Origin: Desulforamulus aeronauticus DSM 10349
Lineage (GTDB): Bacteria; Bacillota; Desulfotomaculia; Desulfotomaculales; Desulfotomaculaceae
Assembly (NCBI RefSeq): GCF_900142375.1
Contig: NZ_FRAR01000007.1
Span: 110,052 to 174,051, forward strand
Reading direction: 5' to 3'
DNA length: 64,000 nt
Of this stretch, positions 33,576 through 41,837 are shown in pieces. Position 1 is the first letter of the stretch, and each line of letters begins with the position of its first letter. Below the pieces are notes generated by a model. The model worked only from the letters and a program-made list of their open reading frames with translations, had not been told where the DNA came from and ran no database searches. The translations under genes and the position numbers were made by a program.

Positions 33576-34827
33576 AAAATACCCCCTCCTTTGGCAAATA
33601 TCCTTTGCTTTTTTCATCTAATTTTCTAACCTCGGTCACCAGTGGACAAATTAAAGCGATGCCGATAATTAAAATACCTGATAGTAGAAACCAATGATTT
33701 ACACCGATGCTATCAGCAAAGAATCCAGAAAGGATTAAACCAATGGGCATGGCCAGAGACATGATGCTCCCTGTCAAAGAAAACACACGACCTAAATATT
33801 CAGGTTTGATTTTTTCCTGAAAAAGAGCTGTTTGAACACCGCTGTAAAATGGAACTGAAAGACCCATCATTACACAGCAGGCTACAAATATAACAAATCC
33901 ACTTGGGGGAAGTAACCCCGAAATGGTTAAACTAGCTCCCATCGTAAAAATAGATGCCGCTATTAATCGAATCCTCTTTTTATAGCTACCAAATAGTCCT
34001 AATAGCAGACCACCTGCCAGCATACCAGAGGCATAAGCAATTTCGGTAATAGCAACATGTACCGGTGTTCCTGCAAAATATTCCATGCTGATTAAAGGAT
34101 ACAGTGCATTAATTGGCATATAAACAAACATATATAGTGTGCCTATAAGCAGCAATGCAAATAACCCTTTATTTTCTTTTAATACAAGAAATCCTTCTTT
34201 CATCTCCTTCATAAAATTTCCCTTTACGTCTTGTTGCTCTACGGTAAGCTTGGGAATACGTACAAGAGCTACCGCGATACAGGCAATCACAGCACCCAGC
34301 ACGTCGATGGCTATAATCGCATTTAACTCCCAAACAGAATATAAAAATGCTGCGGCAGCAGGACTAAGAATATAGCTTATGGACTGCAAGGACTGGCTAT
34401 AACCCGCACATTTGGTCAACTGTTCTTCTGGTACTAAAAGGGGTGTAACCGCATTTAGTGCCGGGGAATGAAAGGCGGTGCCAACACTTCGGATAAACAA
34501 TATTACCATAACCAGCCAAATCGGTAACTCCATATGCAAAGCAATAATAGCCAATAATGCACCAGCTGCAGCAATAATTAAATCAGCACCAATCATTATC
34601 TTTTTTCTATCATAGCGGTCGACTAATACACCTATCGCAGGTCCAAGAACTGCGTATGGTAGAAAACCAACTAGTGAAGCAATTGACAGAACCATCGCTG
34701 ATCCTGTTTTTTCTGTAAGATAAAAAATTATCGCCATTTGCAAGATGGCACTGGTAATCAGTGAAATTGCCTGACCTGTCCATATCGTAAAAAAATCTTG
34801 TTTCCATTTTGCTATTTGTTTGGTCAT
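33559..34827 (-). CDS. mef-like: Mef-like macrolide efflux MFS transporter
   Basis: 422 residues, about 12 TM helices. By memory the sequence follows streptococcal Mef(A) closely along its whole length (FYTIW/FFTIWTGQAISLITSAILQM, PLLVPEEQLTKCAGYSQSLQ, GLSVPFYSGVQTALFQEKIK), more than a generic MFS would. Mef pumps export 14- and 15-membered macrolides and usually work with an MsrD ABC-F protein, which is not present here; a Vat-like gene takes its place. Expression is probably inducible through the upstream leader. Confidence 0.88.
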   Translation of the reverse strand: MTKQIAKWKQDFFTIWTGQAISLITSAILQMAIIFYLTEKTGSAMVLSIASLVGFLPYAVLGPAIGVLVDRYDRKKIMIGADLIIAAAGALLAIIALHMELPIWLVMVILFIRSVGTAFHSPALNAVTPLLVPEEQLTKCAGYSQSLQSISYILSPAAAAFLYSVWELNAIIAIDVLGAVIACIAVALVRIPKLTVEQQDVKGNFMKEMKEGFLVLKENKGLFALLLIGTLYMFVYMPINALYPLISMEYFAGTPVHVAITEIAYASGMLAGGLLLGLFGSYKKRIRLIAASIFTMGASLTISGLLPPSGFVIFVACCVMMGLSVPFYSGVQTALFQEKIKPEYLGRVFSLTGSIMSLAMPIGLILSGFFADSIGVNHWFLLSGILIIGIALICPLVTEVRKLDEKSKGYLPKEGVFYDRTR

Positions 34828-34884
34828 ATCGGATTCTCCTGCCTTTTCATTGTTGATTTTAATTTCGTTCTGTTTATAGGCAAT

Positions 34885-34927
34885 AAAAAAGACAGACTAA
34901 AATCCGCAGTGCGAGCTTTAGTCTGCC
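34885..34927 (-). terminator. mef leader terminator 3 (gene-proximal)
   Basis: Arms CAGACTAAA (34893-34901) and TTTAGTCTG (34917-34925); minus-strand tail TTTTTTATT. It lies between the leader peptide and mef. Confidence 0.85.
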
Positions 34928-34941
34928 TTTTAACGTTAAAA

Positions 34942-34998
34942 AGACATAGGCAAAAACGTATAACCTCAGATGGTTACACTTCACCCGTATCTATGTCT
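34942..34998 (-). terminator. mef leader terminator 2 (middle hairpin)
   Basis: Arms AGACATAG (34942-34949) and CTATGTCT (34991-34998) enclose a second inner stem (GTAACC with GGTTAT/C). On the minus strand the outer stem is followed by TTTTTAAC. Confidence 0.65.
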
Positions 34999-35019
34999 CA
35001 ATTCGCAAATAAGCACAAC

Positions 35020-35058
35020 AAAAAAGCCCACCATTGTGGATGATATAACCGCTTTTTT
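35020..35058 (-). terminator. mef leader terminator 1 (promoter-proximal)
   Basis: AAAAAAGC and GCTTTTTT arms around an inner CCAC-AATG-GTGG hairpin. It begins 10 nt after the leader-peptide stop, so a ribosome stalled on the peptide could change its folding. Confidence 0.65.
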
Positions 35059-35067
35059 ATTGCTAGC

Positions 35068-35091
35068 TTACCGTAAACGAATAGAATACAT
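35068..35091 (-). CDS. Leader peptide MYSIRLR of the mef-vat attenuator
   Basis: ATG at 35091 followed by six sense codons and TAA: M-Y-S-I-R-L-R. TAAAGGAGA stands 10 nt upstream, a strong binding site. The C-terminal Arg-Leu-Arg is the +X+ type of motif at which ribosomes carrying macrolides or ketolides stall (ErmDL-like leaders); as I recall the streptococcal mef(A) leader also ends in RLR. Three terminator hairpins follow before mef. Role in induction is inference. Confidence 0.8.
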   Translation of the reverse strand: MYSIRLR

Positions 35092-35130
35092 AGATAGAAT
35101 GTCTCCTTTAATTTGCTTTGTTGCAAAATA

Positions 35131-35159
35131 GTTTTATCATAAACAATATAGTTTGTCAA
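35131..35159 (-). promoter_or_regulatory. Promoter of the mef-vat leader
   Basis: Minus strand TTGACA (35159-35154), 17-bp spacer, TAAAAC (35136-35131). It gives a start about 35 nt before the leader-peptide ATG. Confidence 0.7.
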
Positions 35160-35186
35160 TTTTGCCTTCCTACTATACGAGGGGCC

Positions 35187-35717
35187 CTATTCAAAGAACT
35201 CCTTGCTATAGGCCACAGTTCCTGTAATACCGTTAAGACTCTTGTCTTCAAGTTCTAATGCCATAAACACTTCATCCGGTATATCAAAGGGTGCTTTAAT
35301 GCCCCAGCTACTCGCAGGTTTAAAGCCAAATCGTGGATAATATTTATCATGTCCAAGAACAATTACTGATTTATAACCAAGTTCTTTTGCAATCTTTATA
35401 CTTTTATTGATTAATTTACTACCGATACCTCTATTTTGATATTCTGGTAAAACCGAAACAGGTGCTAATGCCAATGACTCGTATCTATTCCTCTCATTTT
35501 CAATAAATAGTTTTGTCAGCATTATATGTCCTATAATTTCTTTACTGGTTTCTGCAACAAGTGACAGCTCTGGTATAAAGAGATCACTTCTTCTTAATCT
35601 AGCAACTAAAAATTGCTCTTTATGGTCACTATGCTCTTCATTTTTAAATGCTTTTTCTACCACGGTTTCTGATAATTTATAGTCTTTTTCAGTTTCTTGC
35701 CTTATGTTTATATTCAT
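35187..35717 (-). CDS. GNAT-family N-acetyltransferase
   Basis: 176 residues from ATG 35717, with GGAGG about 12 nt upstream; the frame is open further but lies inside the diguanylate cyclase gene. Acetyl-CoA binding block VLPEYQNRGIGSKLINKSIKIAKELG (motif A, R/Q-x-x-G-x-G/A) and FGFKPASSWGIK are typical of YhbS/Eis-like GNATs. The acceptor is unknown. It starts 7 nt after the cyclase stop, so the two share a transcript. Confidence 0.87.
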   Translation of the reverse strand: MNINIRQETEKDYKLSETVVEKAFKNEEHSDHKEQFLVARLRRSDLFIPELSLVAETSKEIIGHIMLTKLFIENERNRYESLALAPVSVLPEYQNRGIGSKLINKSIKIAKELGYKSVIVLGHDKYYPRFGFKPASSWGIKAPFDIPDEVFMALELEDKSLNGITGTVAYSKEFFE

Positions 35718-35724
35718 TTTGATA

Positions 35725-36894
35725 TCATACCTCCGCCACACTTCTGCAGCAATTTTTTCCGTGGAATTTTGCCAGATAAAGGGCCTGATCGCAAAGTTTA
35801 TAGAGCATATCGATATCTGTTCCTTCATCTGGAAGGATACTGAAAAAGCCTATGCTGATCGTGTACTTTATTTTGAGGTCGGCATCTACGGACGAATTCT
35901 CTACCTTCGATCTTAGCCGTTCCACAACTTCTTCGACATTTTTCTCGTCTGCCCCAGGAAGCAATATGGCAAATTCTTCTCCGCCATACCTGCCGAATAA
36001 GTCGTAATTCCTCAATTGGTTTTTAAGGGTATTGGCAAAATCCTGCAATACCGCATCACCTACAAAGTGCCCGTACTTGTCATTAATTTTTTTAAAGTCA
36101 TCAATATCGATCAATAAAAATGAGATTTTCTCTTGCTTCCTCATGCACAAGGAAATAAGCTCTTTTGCACGCAATATGAATGTCTTTCGGTTCAATATGT
36201 TTGTTAATCCGTCAAAAGATGCCGCTTTTAACAGTTCTAGATCCTGTTTTTCTTTTTCTAAGAGGATGAACCCGGTACTTCCTGCAAGCATCACGATGTA
36301 GAGCAGCAAAAACGACCAGGTGTTAAAAATACTTGTTGATGCCAAATTCATATCCAAATCTGTCGTTAGTGATGCAATAGCCCGGAATATCGAAAAGAAC
36401 ATTGTTAGGCTGTAAAAGGCGGCGATTACTTTTTGCAGTCTGGAAGCCTTCTTATCTGTAAAAAGCTTATACACGGGAAATACTATCAATATTGCTGTGA
36501 TCGAGGAGGTAAATGTGATCCTAACGTTCTCCGGGAAGCCATAGGCTGCCGCAGCAACAAATACGATGATGCAACAAATAACCAAGGCGGTATAAGACCG
36601 TCTCACTGCTTCGGTATAGGTATTTTTTAGAATCATCAGAGCAATCAGTTCCAAAGCCGCACCAGTAAACAAGATTGAATTGCTGACAATTATTGAAACC
36701 AGATTGGGTGTATTGTCTCTCATGATAAGCATAACCCATCCCGCCGCCTGCAGCAATTTTGAAAGCAAAAACATATTGACCGCTTTGCTTCTGTTTTGTT
36801 GCGAGGTATAAGCAATAATGAGCACGCTCGTTAAAAGATGGCCTAAAATAAGAATGATCAAAATGGTTACTACGTTTATGTTGAAAAGAAACAT
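35725..36894 (-). CDS. Membrane-bound diguanylate cyclase
   Basis: 389 residues from ATG 36894, set by GGAGGATACAG; the frame continues upstream without a site. Seven or so TM helices (about 5-220) form an MHYT/7TMR-like sensor region, then a GGDEF domain whose active loop is GGEEF (about residue 303-307), with an intact RxxD inhibitory site (RNYD) five residues before it. It should make c-di-GMP and be feedback-inhibited. Co-transcribed with the GNAT gene. Confidence 0.92.
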   Translation of the reverse strand: MFLFNINVVTILIILILGHLLTSVLIIAYTSQQNRSKAVNMFLLSKLLQAAGWVMLIMRDNTPNLVSIIVSNSILFTGAALELIALMILKNTYTEAVRRSYTALVICCIIVFVAAAAYGFPENVRITFTSSITAILIVFPVYKLFTDKKASRLQKVIAAFYSLTMFFSIFRAIASLTTDLDMNLASTSIFNTWSFLLLYIVMLAGSTGFILLEKEKQDLELLKAASFDGLTNILNRKTFILRAKELISLCMRKQEKISFLLIDIDDFKKINDKYGHFVGDAVLQDFANTLKNQLRNYDLFGRYGGEEFAILLPGADEKNVEEVVERLRSKVENSSVDADLKIKYTISIGFFSILPDEGTDIDMLYKLCDQALYLAKFHGKNCCRSVAEV

Positions 36895-37212
36895 CTGTAT
36901 CCTCCGCAGTTTTGAGTTGGCTTTTATTAGAAAATTTGATAGTATAAACGCGCTTCGCTTCTTTCGATTATACAGCAAAAGGGGGTTGGGAAAAATAATC
37001 TTGAAGCGTGTTGAAAGGGATAAATTTCTAAAAAAGCACTCTGCGGCATACATCAATCTAAATAGTTGAGTAGCATGAAACCGAAACAACAGTTGTGTTA
37101 TATCGGGCAAAAATTAATATTCCGTTATTATCCATCATGATTATTGTTTACAACATGCTTTGAGGATACAGAAAAGATGCCCCTTGAGCCCGGTTTGGTC
37201 TAGGCGGATACT
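36895..37212. other. Intergenic region, 318 bp
   Basis: Lies between the diguanylate cyclase start and the stop of the methyltransferase on the same strand. It should carry the cyclase promoter. I looked for a c-di-GMP riboswitch or a terminator for the methyltransferase and could not recognise either. Confidence 0.5.
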
Positions 37213-37815
37213 TTATTTCTGAGAATCCAGAATAAATAAAGAGGCATCATGCCCCATAAATATTTTACTTCCAGTATAAAAAGTTTTAGATTGAATATCC
37301 CTGTATCCTATTTTTGTCATACTATCAATTAACTCTATCTGATCAAATCCGTTATGAACCATATCCGAAACTATTTTTTCATTTTTATCAAAATCTACAA
37401 TTAGTAAGTGTCCGTTTTCATTTAGAACCTCATATAGTCTTGATAAAACTAATTCAACATCATTAATATGGAGTAAAACCTGAGCCATAAAAATATAGTC
37501 AGCATGTAAATCCAAAAGGTTATCTTTTTCAAAGTCAAAGCATAATGTGGCTGCATTCTGGATATTAGAACTCAAGATTTTTTGCTTTATTTGATTAAGC
37601 ATGTTTTGTGATGTATCTAGAAAAAGTATAGAATTAAAATTATTTAATAAGTTCATTCCAACGAGGCCAGTTCCACAGCCAAAATCAATAGCATTCTTAT
37701 CTCTAGTATCAACTAAATATTCACGAATAGCATTTGATGATACTTTCGCAATTTGGATTCTTTCAGGAGTTTCATATGTATTAGCTATCATTTCAAATTT
37801 ATCAGTATTCCCCAT
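37213..37815 (-). CDS. Class I SAM-dependent methyltransferase
   Basis: 200 residues from ATG 37815 (GGAGGGGTAACA upstream); the longer frame to 37875 lacks a site. Motif I NAIDFGCGTGLVGMNLL, acidic ILFLDTSQNML and DYIFMAQVLLHI. Follows the glycosyltransferase by 43 nt and is likely co-transcribed; methylation of the same small molecule or detoxification is possible but unproven. Confidence 0.85.
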   Translation of the reverse strand: MGNTDKFEMIANTYETPERIQIAKVSSNAIREYLVDTRDKNAIDFGCGTGLVGMNLLNNFNSILFLDTSQNMLNQIKQKILSSNIQNAATLCFDFEKDNLLDLHADYIFMAQVLLHINDVELVLSRLYEVLNENGHLLIVDFDKNEKIVSDMVHNGFDQIELIDSMTKIGYRDIQSKTFYTGSKIFMGHDASLFILDSQK

Positions 37816-37858
37816 TGTTACCCCTCCAATCCCCACCTTAATATTCTGATAAAAGCCG

Positions 37859-39034
37859 CTATTTTTCTCCATCATTTATAACATTTAAAATCACATCTGC
37901 TGCCTTTTTGGCCCCTCCAGAAGTTTTAAAACTTTTCAATATTTTATTTGCATTTTCTTTATAAGTAGCATCATTTAATATCTGTTCAATCACTTTTCTT
38001 ATATGTTTAGGTTTATTCCCACTTAGCATAAGACCAGCTCCCAGAACTGCAGTACGTTCTGCCACCATAGCTTGCTCACTATGCTGCGGAAACAACACCA
38101 TAGGTACACCATGGTATAAACTTTCATTTACACTATTCATACCACAATGTGTCAGAAACACATCTGATTTCTTTAATACCTTAATTTGATCCACCCTGTT
38201 TTTAACTATAAAGTTATCAGGAATTTTACCCAAAGCAGCAATGTCAGTTTTTTCTCCTACCGACATTATTACATCAACATTAAGTCCTTTTAATGCTTCG
38301 ATACAATTTTTATAAAACTCATTATTTTTATTTAGTACTGTACCTAACGATATATATACCGTTCTACGTTTATTCCCAACATATTCTTCTACGTCACTCA
38401 CTGATGGTCCTACAAAAGTATACTTATCAGAAAATGTTTCAGACATAGGTTGAAATTCTTTAGAAGTATAAACTATCGTATTAGTGTTATTATCATTCTC
38501 AATCAAAGAAACAAAATTATCAATCTCATATCCATTTGCTCTCAAAAGTTGGATCTTCTTATTTATTCGAGGCATTCCTATAGCCATACGTATGATTTCT
38601 CCAACTCCACGTTTCATCATTTTTACAGTATACTTATTGAATGCAAATGAAGTTGTGGAACATATATATTTAATCTTTAGTTTCTTTGCAAAGAGCTTTC
38701 CCCAGAAGCACAAAGAATCCGATACTATGCAATCTGGTTTAAAATTTTCTAATTCCTTACAAACCTTTTTATCTAAACTAATTGTAGTATCAGCGACCAT
38801 TTCAATTAATCCTGCAAAATCTTTCCCTATCTTTTTCTCATCTTCTTGCTTAAGTTCAGGTAAATATTTATCACAACTAATAAATTTTGCACCAACAGTT
38901 TCTATTCTCTCTTTAAAAGTATTGAATGAATAATACCATACTTCATGACCTCTTTTTGTTAGCTCTTTTACTACTGCAATCGTAGGATTAGTATGTCCAT
39001 GTGCTGGAATGCTGAAAAATACTATTTTGCTCAT
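37859..39034 (-). CDS. Macrolide-type family 1 glycosyltransferase
   Basis: 391 residues. GT-B fold of the MGT/OleD/YjiC group: N-terminal SIPAHGHTNPTIAVVKEL with the catalytic His of the HGHxNP block, and the C-terminal nucleotide-sugar site LTHCGMNSVNESLYHGVPMVLFPQ. Known members inactivate macrolides or other aglycones by glucosylation. AT-rich, Lys-rich coding like the neighbouring methyltransferase and unlike the ABC operon that follows. Confidence 0.88.
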   Translation of the reverse strand: MSKIVFFSIPAHGHTNPTIAVVKELTKRGHEVWYYSFNTFKERIETVGAKFISCDKYLPELKQEDEKKIGKDFAGLIEMVADTTISLDKKVCKELENFKPDCIVSDSLCFWGKLFAKKLKIKYICSTTSFAFNKYTVKMMKRGVGEIIRMAIGMPRINKKIQLLRANGYEIDNFVSLIENDNNTNTIVYTSKEFQPMSETFSDKYTFVGPSVSDVEEYVGNKRRTVYISLGTVLNKNNEFYKNCIEALKGLNVDVIMSVGEKTDIAALGKIPDNFIVKNRVDQIKVLKKSDVFLTHCGMNSVNESLYHGVPMVLFPQHSEQAMVAERTAVLGAGLMLSGNKPKHIRKVIEQILNDATYKENANKILKSFKTSGGAKKAADVILNVINDGEK

Positions 39035-39094
39035 ACTAACCCCCTATTCCATCTTTATTCCCCAAATGCTTCATCTGTTTGCCGGCCTAGCTGT

Positions 39095-39126
39095 ACACAC
39101 ACAGCAAAACTACCGTTTTGTGTGTT
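39095..39126. repeat. Inverted repeat upstream of the glycosyltransferase
   Basis: ACACACA-x-AAAAC (39095-39110) pairs with GTTTTGTGTGT (39115-39125) across a TACC loop with a GC bulge. It lies about 60 bp before the glycosyltransferase ATG and has no T tract, so an operator or leader hairpin is more likely than a terminator. Confidence 0.5.
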
Positions 39127-39210
39127 CTAGATAGCATTAGTAGTTTGATGTTTTTTATGATAATAAATACTGCGATACAAACAATTAAAATTATGAGTAT
39201 TCCAGTGTTT

Positions 39211-39260
39211 CAGAGCCACTTCAAACAGCTGCTTTTATATGAGAAGAATCAGTGGCTCTG
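39211..39260. repeat. Inverted repeat after the ABC operon
   Basis: CAGAGCCACT (39211-39220) and AGTGGCTCTG (39251-39260) are perfectly complementary, 30-nt loop. It is placed where the six-gene operon should end, but no T tract follows. Confidence 0.5.
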
Positions 39261-39306
39261 CCACCTCGGAATATTCAACAACCTTCACTGACGGATACAG
39301 GCTGTA

Positions 39307-40686
39307 CTATTCATTTAAGTATGTGCTCACCCTGTCCTGAATCAATTGGGCAGTCGCCTCCGCTGTCTTCTGTCCTGTAAAGAAGGCCGCGGTTTCCTCC
39401 TGAACAATGGAAATAACCTTCTGGTCCGTTCCGATGTAGACCTTCGCTTGACTCAGTAGGTTTTCCATATACTCGACATCCTCCTGGGTGGGGGGTTGTA
39501 GTGTTATCGATTGAGCTGGAATGCCGTCGTCCTTAATTCTCATTTTCCCACCCCTTTTTTGGATAGCCTGGGTAAAATTCTGGGCAATCTGGGGAAGTAC
39601 ACTCTTATTAATTGGCATTCCTCCCTGAGTCATCATATCATCAGAGACCAAAAATTTTAAAAATTCCCAGGCCAGTTCTTGATGGGCTGATTTACTGCTG
39701 ATCCCATACATGGCGTCTGTGGAAAAGAACACGTTTCCGGGGGGCTTTAAAAGCTGAACACCCTCGCTGAAAATCGCCTTGGCCACTTGCAGGTCCCAAA
39801 ACCCTCCAAGAGAAGTGAAATTAAAAACAAGTTTACCCCGGGAGGCCATATCCATAATGTTAGTCTGGTCTATATCCGTATTAACCAGTTTATGGTCAAT
39901 CAAATATTTACTCAGGTTCAGTAAATCAAGAAATTTTTGGCCGGTAAAATTGGCTGTTTTCTTCTCCGGATCGACTAGGCTGGCATAGTTCTCTTTAACC
40001 AGAGTTGCAATCAGTCTTTTTTCATCCATCCCGGCCAAGGCATACATCTCCTGGCTTTCCCCGTTTTGCTTGTCGTTAATAACCTTTTCCGCCGTCTTGA
40101 CAAAATCGTTCCAGTCCCAGTTGCGATCGTCGATTGGCACCTGGGAATCAGCCAGTAAGGTTTTATCGGCAGCAATCATATTAATACCGATATTAACCGG
40201 CAGCGCATAGAGCTTACCTTTATATTCTAAAGCCTTGAATATATTTTGGTAGTATTTGCCGCTGTCGAAGCTTTGATCCGACTGCATCAGCTTGCCTAAG
40301 TCAACTAAAAGATTCTTATCTGCATAGGTCTGATAGGGCAGGTTGTTTAATAAAATGATATCGCTGCCCTGGCCAGACATGAGCTGGGTATTCATGGCCG
40401 TGACATATTTTTCAATATCGCCGGGCTCTGTCGCCCTGAGACCTTCACCTTTTTCTGAAGTACTGGAGGTGTATTCTTTCACTTCCACACTAACGCCGGG
40501 ATGAAGTTCCTCAAACTTTTTTACTGCCGTATCCAGGTACGTATCTTTGGTCACCACCGCAATGGTCAGGGAATTAGGATTATCAGCTTCCCTGGCAGAC
40601 TGAGTATTGCCGCAGCCTGCGGTAGATACCCCCATGCTGAGGACCAGAATCAGGCTTAGGACAACTCTGCATTTGTTTTTGATCAT
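39307..40686 (-). CDS. ABC extracellular solute-binding lipoprotein (family 1)
   Basis: 459 residues from ATG 40686 (AAAGGGG upstream). Lipobox around STAGC. Family-1 (maltose/sugar type) binding fold: SLTIAVVTKDTYLDTAVKKFEELHPGVSVEV, DIILLNNLPYQTYADKNLLVDL and AWEFLKFLVSDDMM. It is the last gene of the operon, whereas sugar operons usually begin with the binding protein. A 44-bp copy of its 3' end recurs at 60138-60181. Confidence 0.9.
   Translation of the reverse strand: MIKNKCRVVLSLILVLSMGVSTAGCGNTQSAREADNPNSLTIAVVTKDTYLDTAVKKFEELHPGVSVEVKEYTSSTSEKGEGLRATEPGDIEKYVTAMNTQLMSGQGSDIILLNNLPYQTYADKNLLVDLGKLMQSDQSFDSGKYYQNIFKALEYKGKLYALPVNIGINMIAADKTLLADSQVPIDDRNWDWNDFVKTAEKVINDKQNGESQEMYALAGMDEKRLIATLVKENYASLVDPEKKTANFTGQKFLDLLNLSKYLIDHKLVNTDIDQTNIMDMASRGKLVFNFTSLGGFWDLQVAKAIFSEGVQLLKPPGNVFFSTDAMYGISSKSAHQELAWEFLKFLVSDDMMTQGGMPINKSVLPQIAQNFTQAIQKRGGKMRIKDDGIPAQSITLQPPTQEDVEYMENLLSQAKVYIGTDQKVISIVQEETAAFFTGQKTAEATAQLIQDRVSTYLNE
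39332..39375. repeat. 44-bp segment repeated at 60138-60181 (copy 1, inside the SBP gene)
   Basis: Encodes GQKTAEATAQLIQDR near the SBP C-terminus. It matches 60138-60181 at 41 of 44 positions, and the three differences are all transitions. Confidence 0.85.
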
Positions 40687-40721
40687 CAAAATACCCCTTT
40701 TCTTTAAGTATCCGGAATGGA

Positions 40722-41837
40722 CTACTGACTGCTGATGTTCAGCCCACTTTCTTGATCGAAAAAATGGGCCTTGGCCATAGTAAAACCCGCTCCGACTTCC
40801 TGTCCGGTTTCGGCGCGCAGCTCCGGACTTACCCTGACAACCACCTCCCTGCCGTCTATCCTTACATAATGGTAAGTTTCAGCCCCTCTCAATTCGCTAA
40901 ACTCCAGCCTCCCGCGCAAAGCACACTCGGGATAGCGGTCCAAAAAATCTCCGCTGCCACAAAGATGCTCCGCTCTTATCCCCAGGACCACTTCCCGGTC
41001 CAGATACCCCTGCTCCTTTAACCTTTGTCCCTCGGCAGTGGGAACAGGCAGCAGTGCGTCCGCCAGTTTGGCAAAAATACAGCCGTTTTCCTCAATAATT
41101 AAAACTTCCAGAAAGTTCATCCCGGGGCTACCTAGAAAACCGGCCACAAACATATTGACCGGCTGGTCATAGATAGCTTGCGGGCTGTCAATTTGCTGGA
41201 TCAGGCCGTCCCTCATCACCACGATTCTGGTGCCCATGGTCATAGCTTCGGTTTGATCATGGGTTACATAAACAAAGGTTGTCTGCAGATTTTTATGGAG
41301 CTTGGCAATTTCTATTCTCATCTGGGTTCTCAACTGCGCATCCAGGTTGGACAGTGGCTCATCCATCAGGAAAACCTTGGGTTTCCTGACAATGGCCCGT
41401 CCCAGGGCCACCCTTTGCCTTTGCCCACCGGAAAGCTCCTTGGGTTTGCGTTTCAGAAGATCTTCAAGGGCCAGAATCCTGGCCGCTTCCTGCACATTTT
41501 TCCTGATTTCAGCCTTGGGTATCTTTCTCAACTTAAGTCCAAAGGCCATATTGTCATAGACCGATAGATGGGGATAAAGAGCATAATTTTGAAAAACCAT
41601 AGCGATATCCCGGTCCTTGGCAGCCACGTCATTAACCAGCCGGTCGTCAATAGATAATTCACCGGCTGAAATTTCCTCCAGTCCGGCAATCATCCTTAAA
41701 ACGGTTGTTTTGCCACAGCCGGAGGGACCTACCAAGATTAAGAATTCCTGATCCTTGATTTCCAGAGAGAAATCCCTGACTGCCGTAACCCCGCCAGGGT
41801 AGGTCTTAGATAGATTTTTCAGATATAAACTCGCCAT
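40722..41837 (-). CDS. MsmK/UgpC-type ABC ATPase
   Basis: 371 residues from ATG 41837 (AGGAGGTCAGGGA). Walker [10 protein letters not shown], signature LSGGQRQR, Walker B VFLMDEPLSNLDAQL, His switch VTHDQTEAM, and the C-terminal MalK-type regulatory OB fold (about 240-371). This is the energy unit of CUT1 sugar importers. Its start overlaps the end of the MacB-like gene by 32 nt. As the only ATPase in the operon it might also energise the MacB-like protein. Confidence 0.93.
   Translation of the reverse strand: MASLYLKNLSKTYPGGVTAVRDFSLEIKDQEFLILVGPSGCGKTTVLRMIAGLEEISAGELSIDDRLVNDVAAKDRDIAMVFQNYALYPHLSVYDNMAFGLKLRKIPKAEIRKNVQEAARILALEDLLKRKPKELSGGQRQRVALGRAIVRKPKVFLMDEPLSNLDAQLRTQMRIEIAKLHKNLQTTFVYVTHDQTEAMTMGTRIVVMRDGLIQQIDSPQAIYDQPVNMFVAGFLGSPGMNFLEVLIIEENGCIFAKLADALLPVPTAEGQRLKEQGYLDREVVLGIRAEHLCGSGDFLDRYPECALRGRLEFSELRGAETYHYVRIDGREVVVRVSPELRAETGQEVGAGFTMAKAHFFDQESGLNISSQ

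Noticed and set aside
33195..33629. 144-codon plus-strand ORF
   Set aside because: Antisense to vat and the end of mef; no SD or domain.
36895..37212. c-di-GMP riboswitch upstream of the diguanylate cyclase
   Set aside because: None of the conserved GEMM sequence blocks could be found on either strand.
38484..38933. 149-codon plus-strand ORF
   Set aside because: Lies wholly opposite the glycosyltransferase, which has clear catalytic motifs.
39035..39090. Leader peptide ORF (MKHLGNKDGIGG) before the glycosyltransferase
   Set aside because: Weak SD, no +X+ or known stalling motif, and no terminator between it and the gene.
39211..39260. Intrinsic terminator for the ABC operon
   Set aside because: The inverted repeat is perfect but the loop is 30 nt and no T tract follows, so it is kept only as a repeat.
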